NCBI GenBank assembly: GCA_023105745.1
Contig: JALGQZ010000013.1
Coordinates: 20,869,105 to 20,933,104, forward strand
From: Austropuccinia psidii
Lineage: Eukaryota > Basidiomycota > Pucciniomycetes > Pucciniales > Sphaerophragmiaceae
Reading direction: 5' to 3'
Length of the DNA: 64,000 nt
The position numbers and the translations under genes were made by a program. Positions 53,392 through 64,000 of the stretch are shown piece by piece. The notes beneath the pieces were generated by a model. That model ran no database searches. It saw only the letters and a program-made list of their open reading frames with translations, and was not told where the DNA came from. Position 1 is the first letter of the stretch. Every line of letters starts with the position of its first letter.

Positions 53392-53772
53392 ATGTTGTGC
53401 AATTTATGCACTAAGTAGGGTATCCCCTGAATCCGCTCCTTGAAAATGACCGATGCTTGTGATGCTTGCCAACAAGCACATAAGAAATGCTTGTTTGTTG
53501 AACAACCCTTCCGACCATGCGGACATAGGAGTTCCTGACCAAGATGCCCTTGCAAGGACTCCTTTGTGGTTGACAATCATGAAAGAATTCTTGAGCGTGA
53601 ATGGATGCTGGGACCCCAAACAGGAAGATGGGAGCGATTACGGACGATTAGCCCAGTCCCCTCAAGTATTGATTTGTCCACCCCCCTCCTAGGCCACCAT
53701 ACAATGGTCACTTCACTCCTTGACCGGAGCAAAGTGATTATCCAGCTGATGAGGGATGGCGATGGCAAGAGG
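53392..53772 (+). pseudogene. Zn2Cys6-type (GAL4-like) fragment with three stop codons, cut by element A
   Basis: From ATG at 53392 the frame reads MLCNLCTK, TAG, GIP, TGA, IRSLKMTDACDACQQAHKKC and on to FRPCGHRSS, TGA at 53536-53538, then PRCPCKDSFVVDNHERI and SSIDLSTPLLGHHTMVTSLL up to 53772. The spacing is Cx2Cx6(C)x9Cx2Cx6C, the fungal zinc binuclear cluster pattern, with the third Cys codon replaced by TGA. Such proteins bind DNA as fungal transcription factors. The frame is then interrupted by the element A LTR. With three stops it cannot make the whole protein. The Cys pattern is what supports the call; no downstream regulator domain is visible. Confidence 0.6.
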
Positions 53773-55688
53773 TGTGAGCCTTGAGGTATATTTTACATAC
53801 CCAAATAGGCCACAATTATCTTAAAAAGAAATTTTGAATTATGCAAAACTCATAAGTCATGCATATATCCAAAATTCATCATTTCCAATTTCAGAAAAGA
53901 TGAATAACTTTTTATTGAGTAAGTAAATCCATGGATTTAAGACCAGATTTGGATTCTACACAAAAATTCACCTAGGGTAGCTCCATAGAGTGAATAAGCT
54001 CAATTTAAGTATTTGAGGTGGTAAAATGGAAAATACTTCAATACCACATCATTAATACCACATAAAAGATCCGTGAAAATTTTTGTTTTTCTTGATTTTT
54101 AGCCAAAATAATGGGAAAGTGAGAAATCCCATGTTACATATACACTAAGAATAGTGTTATGCATGTTTTGAGCACTTAATATCATGGTATTCTTACATGG
54201 ACTTTTGGTACACCCATAGTGGATATCTCACTTTAAGCTTAAATTACTATTTTGACGTAAAAATTAGGCAAGGGGGACAAAAGACATCAAAGAGAGCCAG
54301 GGTACCCAACTTCTGAGGCCTCAGAGGCGTGGATAGCTCCAGAGCATGGAGCCATGGCTCATCTTGGCCCAATTGGTAAACTAAAACTCTTTGGGAACTT
54401 GGTTACCAAGTTACACCTACTGTAATCATAAGAAAAATAGCAAATAACCTGCTATTTTGACATGCCAAGGAGGTAAAGAGCTACTTAGACTCCTGTAACC
54501 ACGTCAATTCTTGATGAATTTCCATGACTAGACCCTAAAAGAGTAATTAAACCCTTTTGGGATCCATATTCATTGATTTACCTCATAGCAACCAGCAAAA
54601 TACTGCTATTTGCAATTCTACATAGAAATGAGGTAAAAACTTCATAAATTCATTAAAAATACAATTCTTAATGAATCCTTCTGAAACTTTCAGGACCAAT
54701 GAAGAACTGTATGATCTATGGTACAACCAAAAAGAATTATGGTTTTACTAGTAAAATTAAAAGTTTTACTTACAGTCCATTTTTGACCATTCTACGTGAA
54801 ACACTGAATCTTCAAAAATTCACAGTAATTACAACCTGTGATGAAATTGGCAATAACATTGATAACTTTGAGAAATCAATGATTATTTTAGAATAAAAGA
54901 AGATTTACAGATGTTACTCCTTTTATTCTTAACCATATTGGGGTTGGTAGTCACGTAAAAGCATCAATTAAGTAATTATGATAATCTTACATGACAACAG
55001 ATGATGCAATCATTAATCCAAAAGGGTTTATTGTTTTCTCACTCACTGGTTTTTCAGTTTGCTCCATGGCACGCCTCTGTGAGCTGTTGTTGACTTAAAA
55101 GAAGCCTATTCTTGCTGTTTTTTCCGCATCATCATCTTATCAATTTATTAAATCATTATTACCAACAAGTAAGTATTAGTTAAAGCTATTCTTAAGTGTT
55201 TTAAATCTTTCAAAATTATCCAGAAAGACGTGAAATCATAGAATCCAACTATATATTGTTGTAATACTGTTATAAATCCTTTTTATCCCTTAAATCCACA
55301 ATTCCACGTCAAATTTCTCTACTCTTATCTATCAATAAGTTCTTTGGAGTATTAGTGAGTCATTTATTCTTAAAGTTTTTCTCTAATAATAGTTTTCTTC
55401 AAGAATTATATTTATAATTATTCTTGTAAAAGATAATTATATATATTAAAATAATTTTATTATTTTAATAAAGAAGTTTTTATTATTAAATTCTTCTTGT
55501 AATTGATTCTTGTAGACAATTACTTGCTCACTGTTAAAATCACTAGTAGTGCTTAACACGTGAAAGAAATAATTTTTAATTATTCAATTGTGGTTATAAT
55601 AATATTTTATTATTATATTTCATAAGAACAGACATAGTACTGTTGATTAATAGTAATATTATCACCACTTTCATAGTCACATCTTACA
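53773..55688 (+). repeat. 5' LTR of element A
   Basis: 1916 bp, TGTGAGCC ... CTTACA. Its ends resemble the element B LTR (shared start TGTGAGCC, shared end TTACA). A 65-codon frame inside (54699-54896) recurs unchanged in the 3' LTR but only because the LTRs are almost identical. Confidence 0.95.
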
Positions 55689-55706
55689 TTTGGGGGCCTG
55701 GCCGTG
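55689..55706 (+). promoter_or_regulatory. Primer-binding site of element A
   Basis: TTTGGGGGCCTGGCCGTG follows the LTR directly. From its TGG it could pair with a tRNA ending in CCA; the tRNA was not identified. No complement was found in the LTR, so self-priming as in element D is not indicated. Confidence 0.78.
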
Positions 55707-56280
55707 TTTTTTGAACCTTGTACCCTTAATTAATATATTTTTAAGCTCTAAAATATATTAATTGAATATTCTTTTTTCATTTTAAAGTCAAAATAATTCT
55801 TATTTTTGAAATTGTTTTGGAAATCTTTTTCATTGAGGAATTTGGTTTAATTTTATACTGTTTTACACGTGGCTTTTTCACATCCAAAAACTTATAAAAT
55901 TATTCTTTGAGTTACTCTGAATTAATTTTCATTCAAAATCTTAAATTTTAATTTTTTTCTTTAAAAAGAATAATTTTTTTAATATTAAAAAATAATAAAA
56001 TTTATAAAAAATCTTTTAAAAATATCTTAAAACACAAAAATAATTTCTTTTATCATATTTTTTCTCTTTAAGTGTCTTTAATCAAATACTGTGCAGCTGG
56101 TAACAGACTCAGTAAAAGATAAATCAATAGTCCTGAATCTTCAGAAGCAGAATCTGAAGACAGTATTGAGGTGCAAATTGCTAAAAGAGGCACCTTATTT
56201 AATTCTGAAAAGCATAAATTACCACCAAAAGGTGTGTTTTTATCTTTATTTTTACTCTTTATCCTTAAATTGACGTAAAA
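55707..56280 (+). other. Leader of element A with conserved upstream peptide
   Basis: T-rich leader. About 56129-56230 encodes NSPESSEAESEDSIEVQ followed by AKRGTLF and KLPPKG, matching the element B leader peptide, and is followed by GTGTGT. The gag ATG at 56281 has a favourable context (AAAAATGG). Confidence 0.5.
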
Positions 56281-59200
56281 ATGGTGCATACCAGAAATGG
56301 AAGCAACTATTCAGTCCAACCAGATGGATGTGGACAAGGAAGAGGCAAGACCAAATCCAGAAGTGCCAAGTCTTCCACAAGAAAAACACATTTGGAGGAT
56401 GCCAGAGTTGCCCCCCATTCCCCAAGGTCTGTACCAACAGATTTTGATGTGAATTCTGAGCCTGAACTGATTTATGGTAATATTTCCAGGGCTGAACCAC
56501 TTTCAGGTGGCAGCAATAGAAATATATTAATGCCAGTACAAAAACTGGTTCAGAGCAGCCAAGGAAGAGGAGTGGGAAATCTGCCCAAGCCTTTGGCAGG
56601 GGGCCATGAACTCTTACTTACACATCAAGAGCTTTCTGGGTCAGGAGAAGACCATAGAACTCTTAGGAGGATGGAGCCCCCTGTCTTGCAAAGACAAGGT
56701 CAAAAAGATAAAGAATTGGTTGAAGAACCAAAGTCTTTTATCCATAGACCAGAAGAAAGAGTTGGAAATGACTCCAGCTTTGGAGACAGAGGCACCAGTG
56801 GCATCTACCAGCTCCAAACCAGCTCCAGAAGCATCCAAGGACAAGCCCAAAGGACCTCAAAAGAAACAGAGAGGTCCCAAGAACCATCAAGGCAAGGGCA
56901 AAGGCAAAGCCAATTGGCACAGACCTTACCCACAAGGGTACAGGATCCCCAAATTGGAGCCTTCAGCCGTGGACAGTGTCTTCAATATGGCCAGAACTCT
57001 TATGGAATTCACAGCCAAGGAGCAGGAAAGGATGAACAGGACTTTTCCACGCAAATAAATGATGTACATAGAAGTATTAGTGTAGAAATTGGCAAACTTC
57101 AGTCAAAGTTGAAGCAAATTACATTAGACATCAATGATTTAAAGAAAAATGACAAACAACATTCTGATTGGCATCAATTGACAAATGTCACCCTTGAGTC
57201 AATTAGCAATGCTTGTGGAAGAATTGAGAACCAATGTCAAAATAATGACACAGAGGACCCTTCCATTTTTAAAGTAAATGATAGACTTAAAACTCTTGAA
57301 GACCATGTCTTACAAATAGTTAAGAACACCAATCAATTTGCTATACATTTAGCAAAAAGTGACAATGAGAGGCAGAAATTAAAGAATGATATAATTGCAA
57401 GTGTGGAGCAAATTCATAAGAATCATGAACCACATATGCCAAGACATTCTACACCCTTGACTGAAGAAAAACTTTCTGTCAAAGAAAGTTTGACTCCATT
57501 CTTAGGAGAAAATGCCTACTCTGCAAGAGATATTCCCAAAATAGAAGAATGGCCAACATTCTCTGGTGAAGGAGAATACAACCATATTGAATTCATCAGG
57601 ACTATTGATATGTTGCAAGAAGACTTCAATATACCTGATGAAATCATAGTGGGGAAATTACACTGTTTGTTTACCAGAACTGCAAAGAAATGGTATTACA
57701 AAATGAGGATTGATCATGGTAAACATGACTGGTCTTGGTGGAAATCTGAAGTGATTACCAAATGGGCTAATAATTCTTGGAGGTTTAAAATGGAAAATGC
57801 TTTTGAAAGTGCCATTTTTAACTCAGAAAAAGACAAACCAATTACTTGGTTCTTCAAACAAAAAGACAGATTATCTGCTTTACACCCAGATATATCTGAC
57901 ACTATGATTAATATGAAAATATTAAGAAAGCTTGGAGGAGAACTGGAACATGCTATCAAAAGCAGATGTGTGGAACCCTGTTCAACAGAAGACTACATTA
58001 ATGCTATGGAAGATATCATTACCAGGACAAGAATTGGTAAAACTTGGGTTAAAAACCCAATAGAGTCCAAAATAGTCTCAAAGATTCCTAGAGAAGAAAG
58101 AAGACCAGAAAGACCTGTCTTTAAGTGTCATAAATGTGGAAGTACTTCACATTTAGCCAACACTTGCCCTAAGAAGACAAAGATCAATGAAGTTCAAGTC
58201 ATTGAAGAAATTCAGTGTACTGAGGAGAAAGAAGAGTCTGATCAAGATTCTGCAGTCTCTGAAGATACACCAGTGGAGGACTATCCCATTGAAAACATTT
58301 CAGCTTTCTTTGAGGTCACAGAAGTCCATACCCACTTGCCACAGTACAGTGAAGATTGCTGTAACCTTATCAATATCCAAGATGCCAGAATGTGTAAAAC
58401 AAAACCTGCTAGAGGAAAGGGTTATACTGCTGGAGCATCCTGTATCACATCAGTTCTGATGAGTGATATTGAAGCCAAAGTAAATTTGGATACAGGGGCA
58501 TTTTGCACTTGTGTTGGCAAAGATTATCTCCAAATTATACTTCCTGAATGGAAAAACCATCTATTACCAATAGAAGGTGTACAATTCAGTAGTGCCAGTA
58601 ACAATATGTACCCCTTGGGCATATTGGACACTGATATTGTATTCCCACATCCAGCAGGAAGTGTAAGAATGAAGACTGAGATTGTAGTAATGGATAATTG
58701 CACATCTCAGCACATCATTCTTGGAAATGATTACTTAAATATTTATGGTATTGATATAAATAACCATAAGGACAGATATTTCACAATTGGAGATAACAAA
58801 AGACAAAAATTTGCTTTCTCCAATATGCCAAAACAGATATCTGTAGTATCTTCTGTCAAAGATACTTACAAAGATGAATTTGTGTCTAAACAACTTGTTG
58901 AAGCACAAATTAATCCATCATTGTCACCAAAGATGAGGAATGAACTTATTGATGTATTATATACATACAATAATGCATTTGCATCTGATAATGAACCATT
59001 AGGCGCTATAAGGGGACATGAAATTGATATTACTCTTAATATTGATAGACCATATCCTCCAGTACTTAGAAGACCAGCTTATCCAGCCAGTCCCAGAGCT
59101 AGAGAGGCCTTGGAAAAACATATCCAAGAGTTGATCCAACTTGGTGTGCTAAGGAAGGTAGGCCATAATGAGGAAGTTGAAGTGACAACACCTGTTATTA

Positions 59201-61983
59201 TTGCATGGCATAATGATAAGTCAAGAATGGTTGGAGATTTTAGAGCTTTGAATACCTACACAGTTCCAGATAGGTATCCAATCCCTAGAATTCAAGAAAC
59301 CTTGACTCAATTGTCTAAAGCCAAGTATATAACATCAATGGATGCATTGAAAGGCTTTCATCAAAATGTTTTGACGCCTAAAGCTAGGAAATTACTTAGA
59401 ATTATCACTCACTGTGGTATTTATGAGTATCTTAGAATGCCATTTGGCATTAAAAATGCTCCATCTCATTATCAAAGAATGATGAATACCATCTTCCCCA
59501 CAGAATTGTCTGAAGGATGGCTTATCATTTAGATTGATGATATTATTATATGTTCTGACTCATGGTCTTTGCACCTTGAAAGACTTGCAAGAGTACTTCA
59601 TAAAGTTGCAGAAGTGAACATGAAAATTTCACTTAAGAAATGCAATTTTGGTTTTGAAGAACTCAAAGTATTAGGACATGTTGTTTCTGGTTTGAGCTTG
59701 GGTATTGACAAGAATAAAGTAGCAGCAGTGTTACTTAAACCAATACCCCAGAATAAAAAAGAAATGATGTCTTTTCTTGGATTTGCTAGTTACTATAGGC
59801 AACACTTGAAAGATTTTGCAATTCTAGCCAAGTCACTTTATAGAATCTGTGATCAACAGACTGTATTTGAAATGACACAGGAAAGAATTAGAGCTTATGA
59901 GAAGATAAAAAAAGCCCTTACAGAAGCACCTTTACTCCTCATGCCTGACTGGAATATTCCTTTTAAATTGTACATTGATGCATGTGGAGATGGATTAGGG
60001 GCAGCCCTACACCAAGTCCAAATTATTGATGACAAACCTACAGAAGGACCAGTTTGTTATATCTCAAGACAAATCAAACCAACAGAAGCCAGATATGGTG
60101 CAAGCCAAATGGAGTGCTTATGTTTGGTATGGGCACTTGAGAAATTACACTATTACCTTGATGGCAGTGTTTTTGAAGTGATAACTGACTGTAATGCCAT
60201 GAAATCACTTCTTACCATGAAAACTCCCAATAGACATATGTTGAGATGGCAAATAGCCATTCAAGAATATAGAGGAAACATGACTATAGTTCATAAAGCA
60301 GTAAAAATTCACAAGAATGCTGATGGACTTAGCAGGTGGGCATTAGCCAACACTCCTGATAACGCAGCTTATGTACCTTTGGAAGCTAAACCACAGATTC
60401 CAATTGAAGGAATTAACATAACTGATATTGGAACTGAATTCTTTGAAGAGGTCAGAGAGTCTTATAAACAAGACAAGAATTGCCATATCTTGACTTCTTT
60501 ATTGGATAGAGACTGCAAAGACACATCTTTGGTTAATGCACTGGATGAAGTTTGGAAAAATTCTTATTCTGAAGGAAGATTTCACTTGTTTGATGGGATT
60601 ATTTACCATAGAACAAAACATTCTTGTGTAATGACACTGTGTAGTAGATTGCTCATCAATACCATTCTTCATGAATGCCATGATAGTATTTACTCTGGAC
60701 ACCTATCAGAAGACAGAACACTTGAGAAAGTGAAGAACTGTGCATGGTGGCCATCTTGGAGAAAAGAAACCATTGAATATTGCCATACCTGTGATAGATG
60801 CCAAAAGGCAAACAGGAGTACAGGCAAGAAATTTGGATTGATGATCCATATTCAAGAACCAAAATCACCTTGGGAAGTTGTTCACATGGATTGGGTCACA
60901 GCACTTCCTCCAAGTGGTGACAAAGGTTATAATGCTTGTTTAGTCATTGTAGACAGATATAGCAAAACTCCCATATTCTTACCATGTCATAAAGATGACA
61001 CTGCTATGGATACAGCTCTTCTTTTATGGAGTAGAGTTATTTCTCATACAGGGTTATTTAAGAATATCATAAGTGACAGAGACCCCAAGTTCACATCTGC
61101 ACTTTGGACCAATCTTCATAGATTGTTTGGGACTAAGTTATCATTCTCTACAGCATATCACCCTCAAACAGATGGGCTAGCAGAGAGGATGATTCAAACT
61201 TTAGAAGACATGATCAGGAGATTTTGTGCTTATGGATTAGAATTTAAAGACTCAGATGGCCTTACCCATGACTGGTGCACTCTGATACCTGCATTAGAAT
61301 TGGCATACAAGACATCAGTCCATTCTTCCACAGGACAAACTCCTGCTATGTTAGAAAAGGGATGGAATCCAAGACTCCCAGCAGACACACTGAGGAAAGA
61401 CTTGATTGACATCCATCCTACAGCTTCCAGCTTCAAATTAATGCTTGATAAAGTAAAACACCATGCAAAACAGAGTATGGATGATGCTTTTGATTATGCA
61501 AAACAGAAGTGGGACAAGAGTCATAAAGTACCAGACTTCAAAGTAGGGGACTTAGTTCTAGTTTCAACCTTGAATTTTAATAATATCAAAGGCCCAAAGA
61601 AACTTAAAGATTCTTATGTAGGACCTTTTGTTATTGTTGCCTTACATGGAACCAATGCAGTTCAAGTGGAATTGAGTGGTGAATTGGAAAATAAACACCC
61701 CACATTTCCAGTCAGCTTGATAAAACCTTATCAACCAGCTGATAAAGAATTGTTTCCTTTAAGAAACCCAACTCCTTTAACTGTACCACCTGTGGAACAG
61801 AATGAAGACAGAAAGATAAAGAAAGTCATTAAAGAAAGGAGACTTAGGGGTAAAAATCAAAGAGAATATCTTGTCAGATATAGAAATCCAGTACATGAAG
61901 ATGAATGGATGGCAGAATCAGAAATACCTGACTCAGATAAACTCTTAAGAAGATTTAGACATGAAAGAAGGCCACAAGCCTGA
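56281..61983 (+). pseudogene. gag-pol: Element A Gag-Pol polyprotein with a single in-frame TAG in the RT active site
   Basis: One frame from ATG 56281 to TGA 61981-61983, about 1900 codons, with only a TAG at 59530-59532. Residues 1-259 are low complexity and overlap a second frame. A coiled-coil-like part follows (VEIGKLQSKLKQITLDIN), then capsid (IEEWPTFSGEGEYNH, KKWYYKMRIDHGK), CCHC knuckle (CHKCGSTSHLANTC), aspartic protease (VNLDTGAFCTCVG), RT (VGDFRALNTYTVPDRYPIPRI, MPFGIKNAPSHYQ), the stop followed by IDDIIIC (the YIDD tyrosine is the stop), RNase H ([14 protein letters not shown]), integrase ([50 protein letters not shown]) and a chromo-like tail ([16 protein letters not shown]). Without readthrough the product ends before the catalytic aspartates. 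Confidence 0.95.
56606..57058 (+). CDS. Overlapping +1-frame ORF in element A gag, 150 codons
   Basis: ATG at 56606 to TAA at 57056-57058, in the +1 frame relative to gag. The peptide begins MNSYLHIKSFLGQEKTIELL, continues GWSPLSCKDKVKKIKNWL, has a Lys/Pro/Gly-rich centre, and ends YRIPKLEPSAVDSVFNMART. It matches the element B ORF (26020-26469) in position, frame and length, and is better conserved than gag over the same bases. Upstream in the same frame, homology with B continues (KNWF, EWE, PSLW) but a TAA near 56527 replaces a CAA of element B. The middle is strongly basic, which suggests nucleic-acid binding, but no domain was recognised. Confidence 0.55.
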   Translation: MNSYLHIKSFLGQEKTIELLGGWSPLSCKDKVKKIKNWLKNQSLLSIDQKKELEMTPALETEAPVASTSSKPAPEASKDKPKGPQKKQRGPKNHQGKGKGKANWHRPYPQGYRIPKLEPSAVDSVFNMARTLMEFTAKEQERMNRTFPRK

Positions 61984-62106
61984 ATATGTCTATAAATTTG
62001 CTTTAAATTACTTGATCTGAGTAATGTGAAGAGGTTGGACAGTGGACATTAACCCCCTTTGGGGCCTTATTCTTTTATCACTAATAAAATTGTAGTACAA
62101 TTTTAT

Positions 62107-62123
62107 TTTTTGGTGGGAGGGAA
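62107..62123 (+). promoter_or_regulatory. Polypurine tract of element A
   Basis: TTTTTGGTGGGAGGGAA lies directly before the 3' LTR, the expected plus-strand primer. Confidence 0.75.
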
Positions 62124-64000
62124 TGTGAGCCTTGAGGTATATTTTACATACCCAAATAGGCCACAATTATCTTAAAAAGAAATTTTGAATTATGCAAAAC
62201 TCATAAGTCATGCATATATCCAAAATTCATCATTTTCAATTTCAGAAAAGATGAATAACTTTTTATTGAGTAAGTAAATCCATGGATTTAAGACCAGATT
62301 TGGATTCTACACAAAAATTCACCTAGGGTAGCTCCATAGAGTGAATAAGCTCAATTTAAGTATTTGAGGTGGTAAAATGGAAAATACTTCAATACCACAT
62401 CATTAATACCACATAAAAGATCCGTGAAAATTTTTGTTTTTCTTGATTTTTAGCCAAAATAATGGGAAAGTGAGAAATCCCATGTTACATATACACTAAG
62501 AATAGTGTTATGCATGTTTTGAGCACTTAATATCATGGTATTCTTACATGGACTTTTGGTACACCCATAGTGGATATCTCACTTTAAGCTTAAATTACTA
62601 TTTTGATGTAAAAATTAGGCAAGGGGGACAAAAGACATCAAAGAGAGCCAGGGTACCCAACTTCTGAGGCCTCAGAGGCGTGGATAGCTCCAGAGCATGG
62701 ATCCATGGCTCATCTTGGCCCAATTGGTAAACTAAAACTCTTTGGGAACTTGGTTACCAAGTTACACCTACTGTAATCATAAGAAAAATAGCAAATAACC
62801 TGCTATTTTGACGTGCCAAGGAGGTAATGAGCTACTTAGACTCCTGTAACCACGTCAATTCTTGATGACTTTCCATGACTAGACCCTAAAAGAGTAATTA
62901 AACCCTTTTGGGATCCATATTCATTGATTTACCTCATAGCAACCAGCAAAATACTGCTATTTGCAATTCTACATAGAAATGAGGTAAAAACTTCAAAAAT
63001 TCATTAAAAATACAATTCTTAATGAATCCTTCTGAAACTTTCAGGACCAATGAAGAACTGTATGATCTATGGTACAACCAAAAAGAATTATGGTTTTACT
63101 AGTAAAATTAAAAGTTTTACTTACAGTCCATTTTTGACCATTCTACGTGAAACACTGAATCTTCAAAAATTCACAGTAATTACAACCTGTGATGAAATTG
63201 GCAATAACATTGATAACTTTGAGAAATCAATGATTATTTTAGAATAAAAGAAGATTTACAGATGTTACTCCTTTTATTCTTAACCATATTGGGGTTGGTA
63301 GTCACGTAAAAGCATCAATTAAGTAATTATGATAATCTTACATGACAACAGATGATGCAATCATTAATCCAAAAGGGTTTATTGTTTTCTCACTCACTGG
63401 TTTTTCAGTTTGCTCCATGGCACGCCTCTGTGAGCTGTTGTTGACTTAAAAGAAGCCTATTATTGCTGTTTTTTCCGCATCATCATCCTATCAATTTATT
63501 AAATCATTATTACCAACAAGTAAGTATTATTAAAGCTATTCTTAAGTGTTTTAAATCTTTCAAAATTATCCATAAAGACGTGAAATCATAGAATCCAACT
63601 ATATATTGTTTTAATACTGTTATAAATCCTTTTTATCCCTTAAATCCACAATTCCACGTCAAATTTCTCTACTCTTATCTATCAATAAGTTCTTTGGAGT
63701 ATTAGTGAGTCATTTATTCTTAAAGTTTTTCTCTAATAATAGTTTTCTTCAAGAATTATATTTATAATTATTCTTGTAAAAGATAATTATATATATTAAA
63801 ATAATTTTATTATTTTAATAAAGAAGTTTTTATTATTAAATTCTTCTTGTAATTGATTCTTGTAGACAATTACTTGCTCACTGTTAAAATCACTAGTAGT
63901 GCTTAACACGTGAAAGAAATAATTTTTAATTATTCAATTGTGGTTATAATAATATTTCATTATTATATTTCATAAGAACAGACATAGTACTGTTGATTAA
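62124..64000 (+). repeat. 3' LTR of element A (truncated by the window end)
   Basis: It begins TGTGAGCCTTGAGG and follows the 5' LTR to the position equivalent to 55650, leaving about 38 bases outside the window. Confidence 0.95.

Larger units (their letters stand above)
53773..64000 (+). mobile_element. Element A: young Ty3/gypsy LTR retrotransposon, 3' end beyond the window
   Basis: The 5' LTR (53773-55688) begins TGTGAGCCTTGAGG and ends ATCTTACA; the 3' LTR starts at 62124 and the window ends about 38 bases before its expected end. I count about 13 differences over ~1877 bp between the LTRs (about 0.7 per cent), so the insertion is recent. The 5' flank is AGAGG (53768-53772); its partner lies outside. 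The interior is a single gag-pol frame (56281-61983) interrupted only by one TAG in RT. It is inserted in the Zn2Cys6-type fragment. Confidence 0.95.

Noticed and set aside
54699..54896. 65-codon frame identical at 63050-63247
   Set aside because: Both copies are in the nearly identical LTRs of element A, so identity is not evidence of coding.
57040..57060. Frameshift site joining the second frame to gag in element A
   Set aside because: No X XXY YYZ heptamer in the right phase near the stop, and the A-rich stretch in element B (near 26425) is not conserved in A.

Overview
The window looks like a transposon-saturated stretch of a basidiomycete genome, most likely a rust fungus (Pucciniales). 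It is AT-rich, nearly every long reading frame belongs to a Ty3/gypsy-type LTR retrotransposon, and the remaining genes (CACTA-like tnp2 transposase, SNF2 helicase, Zn2Cys6 fragment) are broken. The polyprotein families resemble, from memory, those of the very large genome of Austropuccinia psidii (myrtle rust). That species call is an inference no search has confirmed. No rRNA, tRNA, CRISPR array or bacterial operon was seen.

Layout. 1-712: inverted pol fragment. 713-10413: old debris, including an LTR relic apparently split in two (2500-3215 and 8720-9047), a solo LTR of family C in inverse orientation (4236-5650, target duplication TCCTA), an ~0.85-kb tandem duplication, and a gag relic. 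10414-12750 (minus): decayed tnp2 transposase. 13712-15785 (plus): a decayed, divergently oriented gene with a visible intron. 15930-38114: element C, a 22-kb composite. Its pol is interrupted by element B (21133-30775), B's 5' LTR is interrupted by a GC-richer solo LTR (23080-24755), and two further C-type solo LTRs in opposite orientation sit in C's pol. 38336-50182 (minus): a SNF2-type helicase pseudogene split by element D (39974-49457), a chromodomain retrotransposon with 5-bp duplication GGTGG. 51630-52675: near-perfect tandem duplication. 52969-53772: TATA box, pyrimidine-rich stretch and a Zn2Cys6-type fragment with three stop codons. 53773-64000: element A, a young insertion with a nearly intact gag-pol; its 3' LTR runs off the window about 38 bp before its end.

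Elements A, B and C share architecture (same type of primer-binding site after the 5' LTR, purine-rich tract before the 3' LTR, gag with CCHC knuckle, protease, RT, RNase H, integrase, C-terminal chromo-like segment) and belong to related subfamilies. Element D belongs to a different branch, with separate gag and pol frames, a canonical chromodomain, and a post-LTR sequence complementary to a segment inside its own LTR, as in self-priming Tf1/sushi-type elements.

The most notable signals are: a textbook -1 ribosomal frameshift signal at the gag/pol junction of D; the self-priming signature of D; a conserved second reading frame (+1) overlapping gag in both A and B, better conserved than the gag frame itself; and a single stop codon at the catalytic YIDD tyrosine of the otherwise open element A polyprotein.
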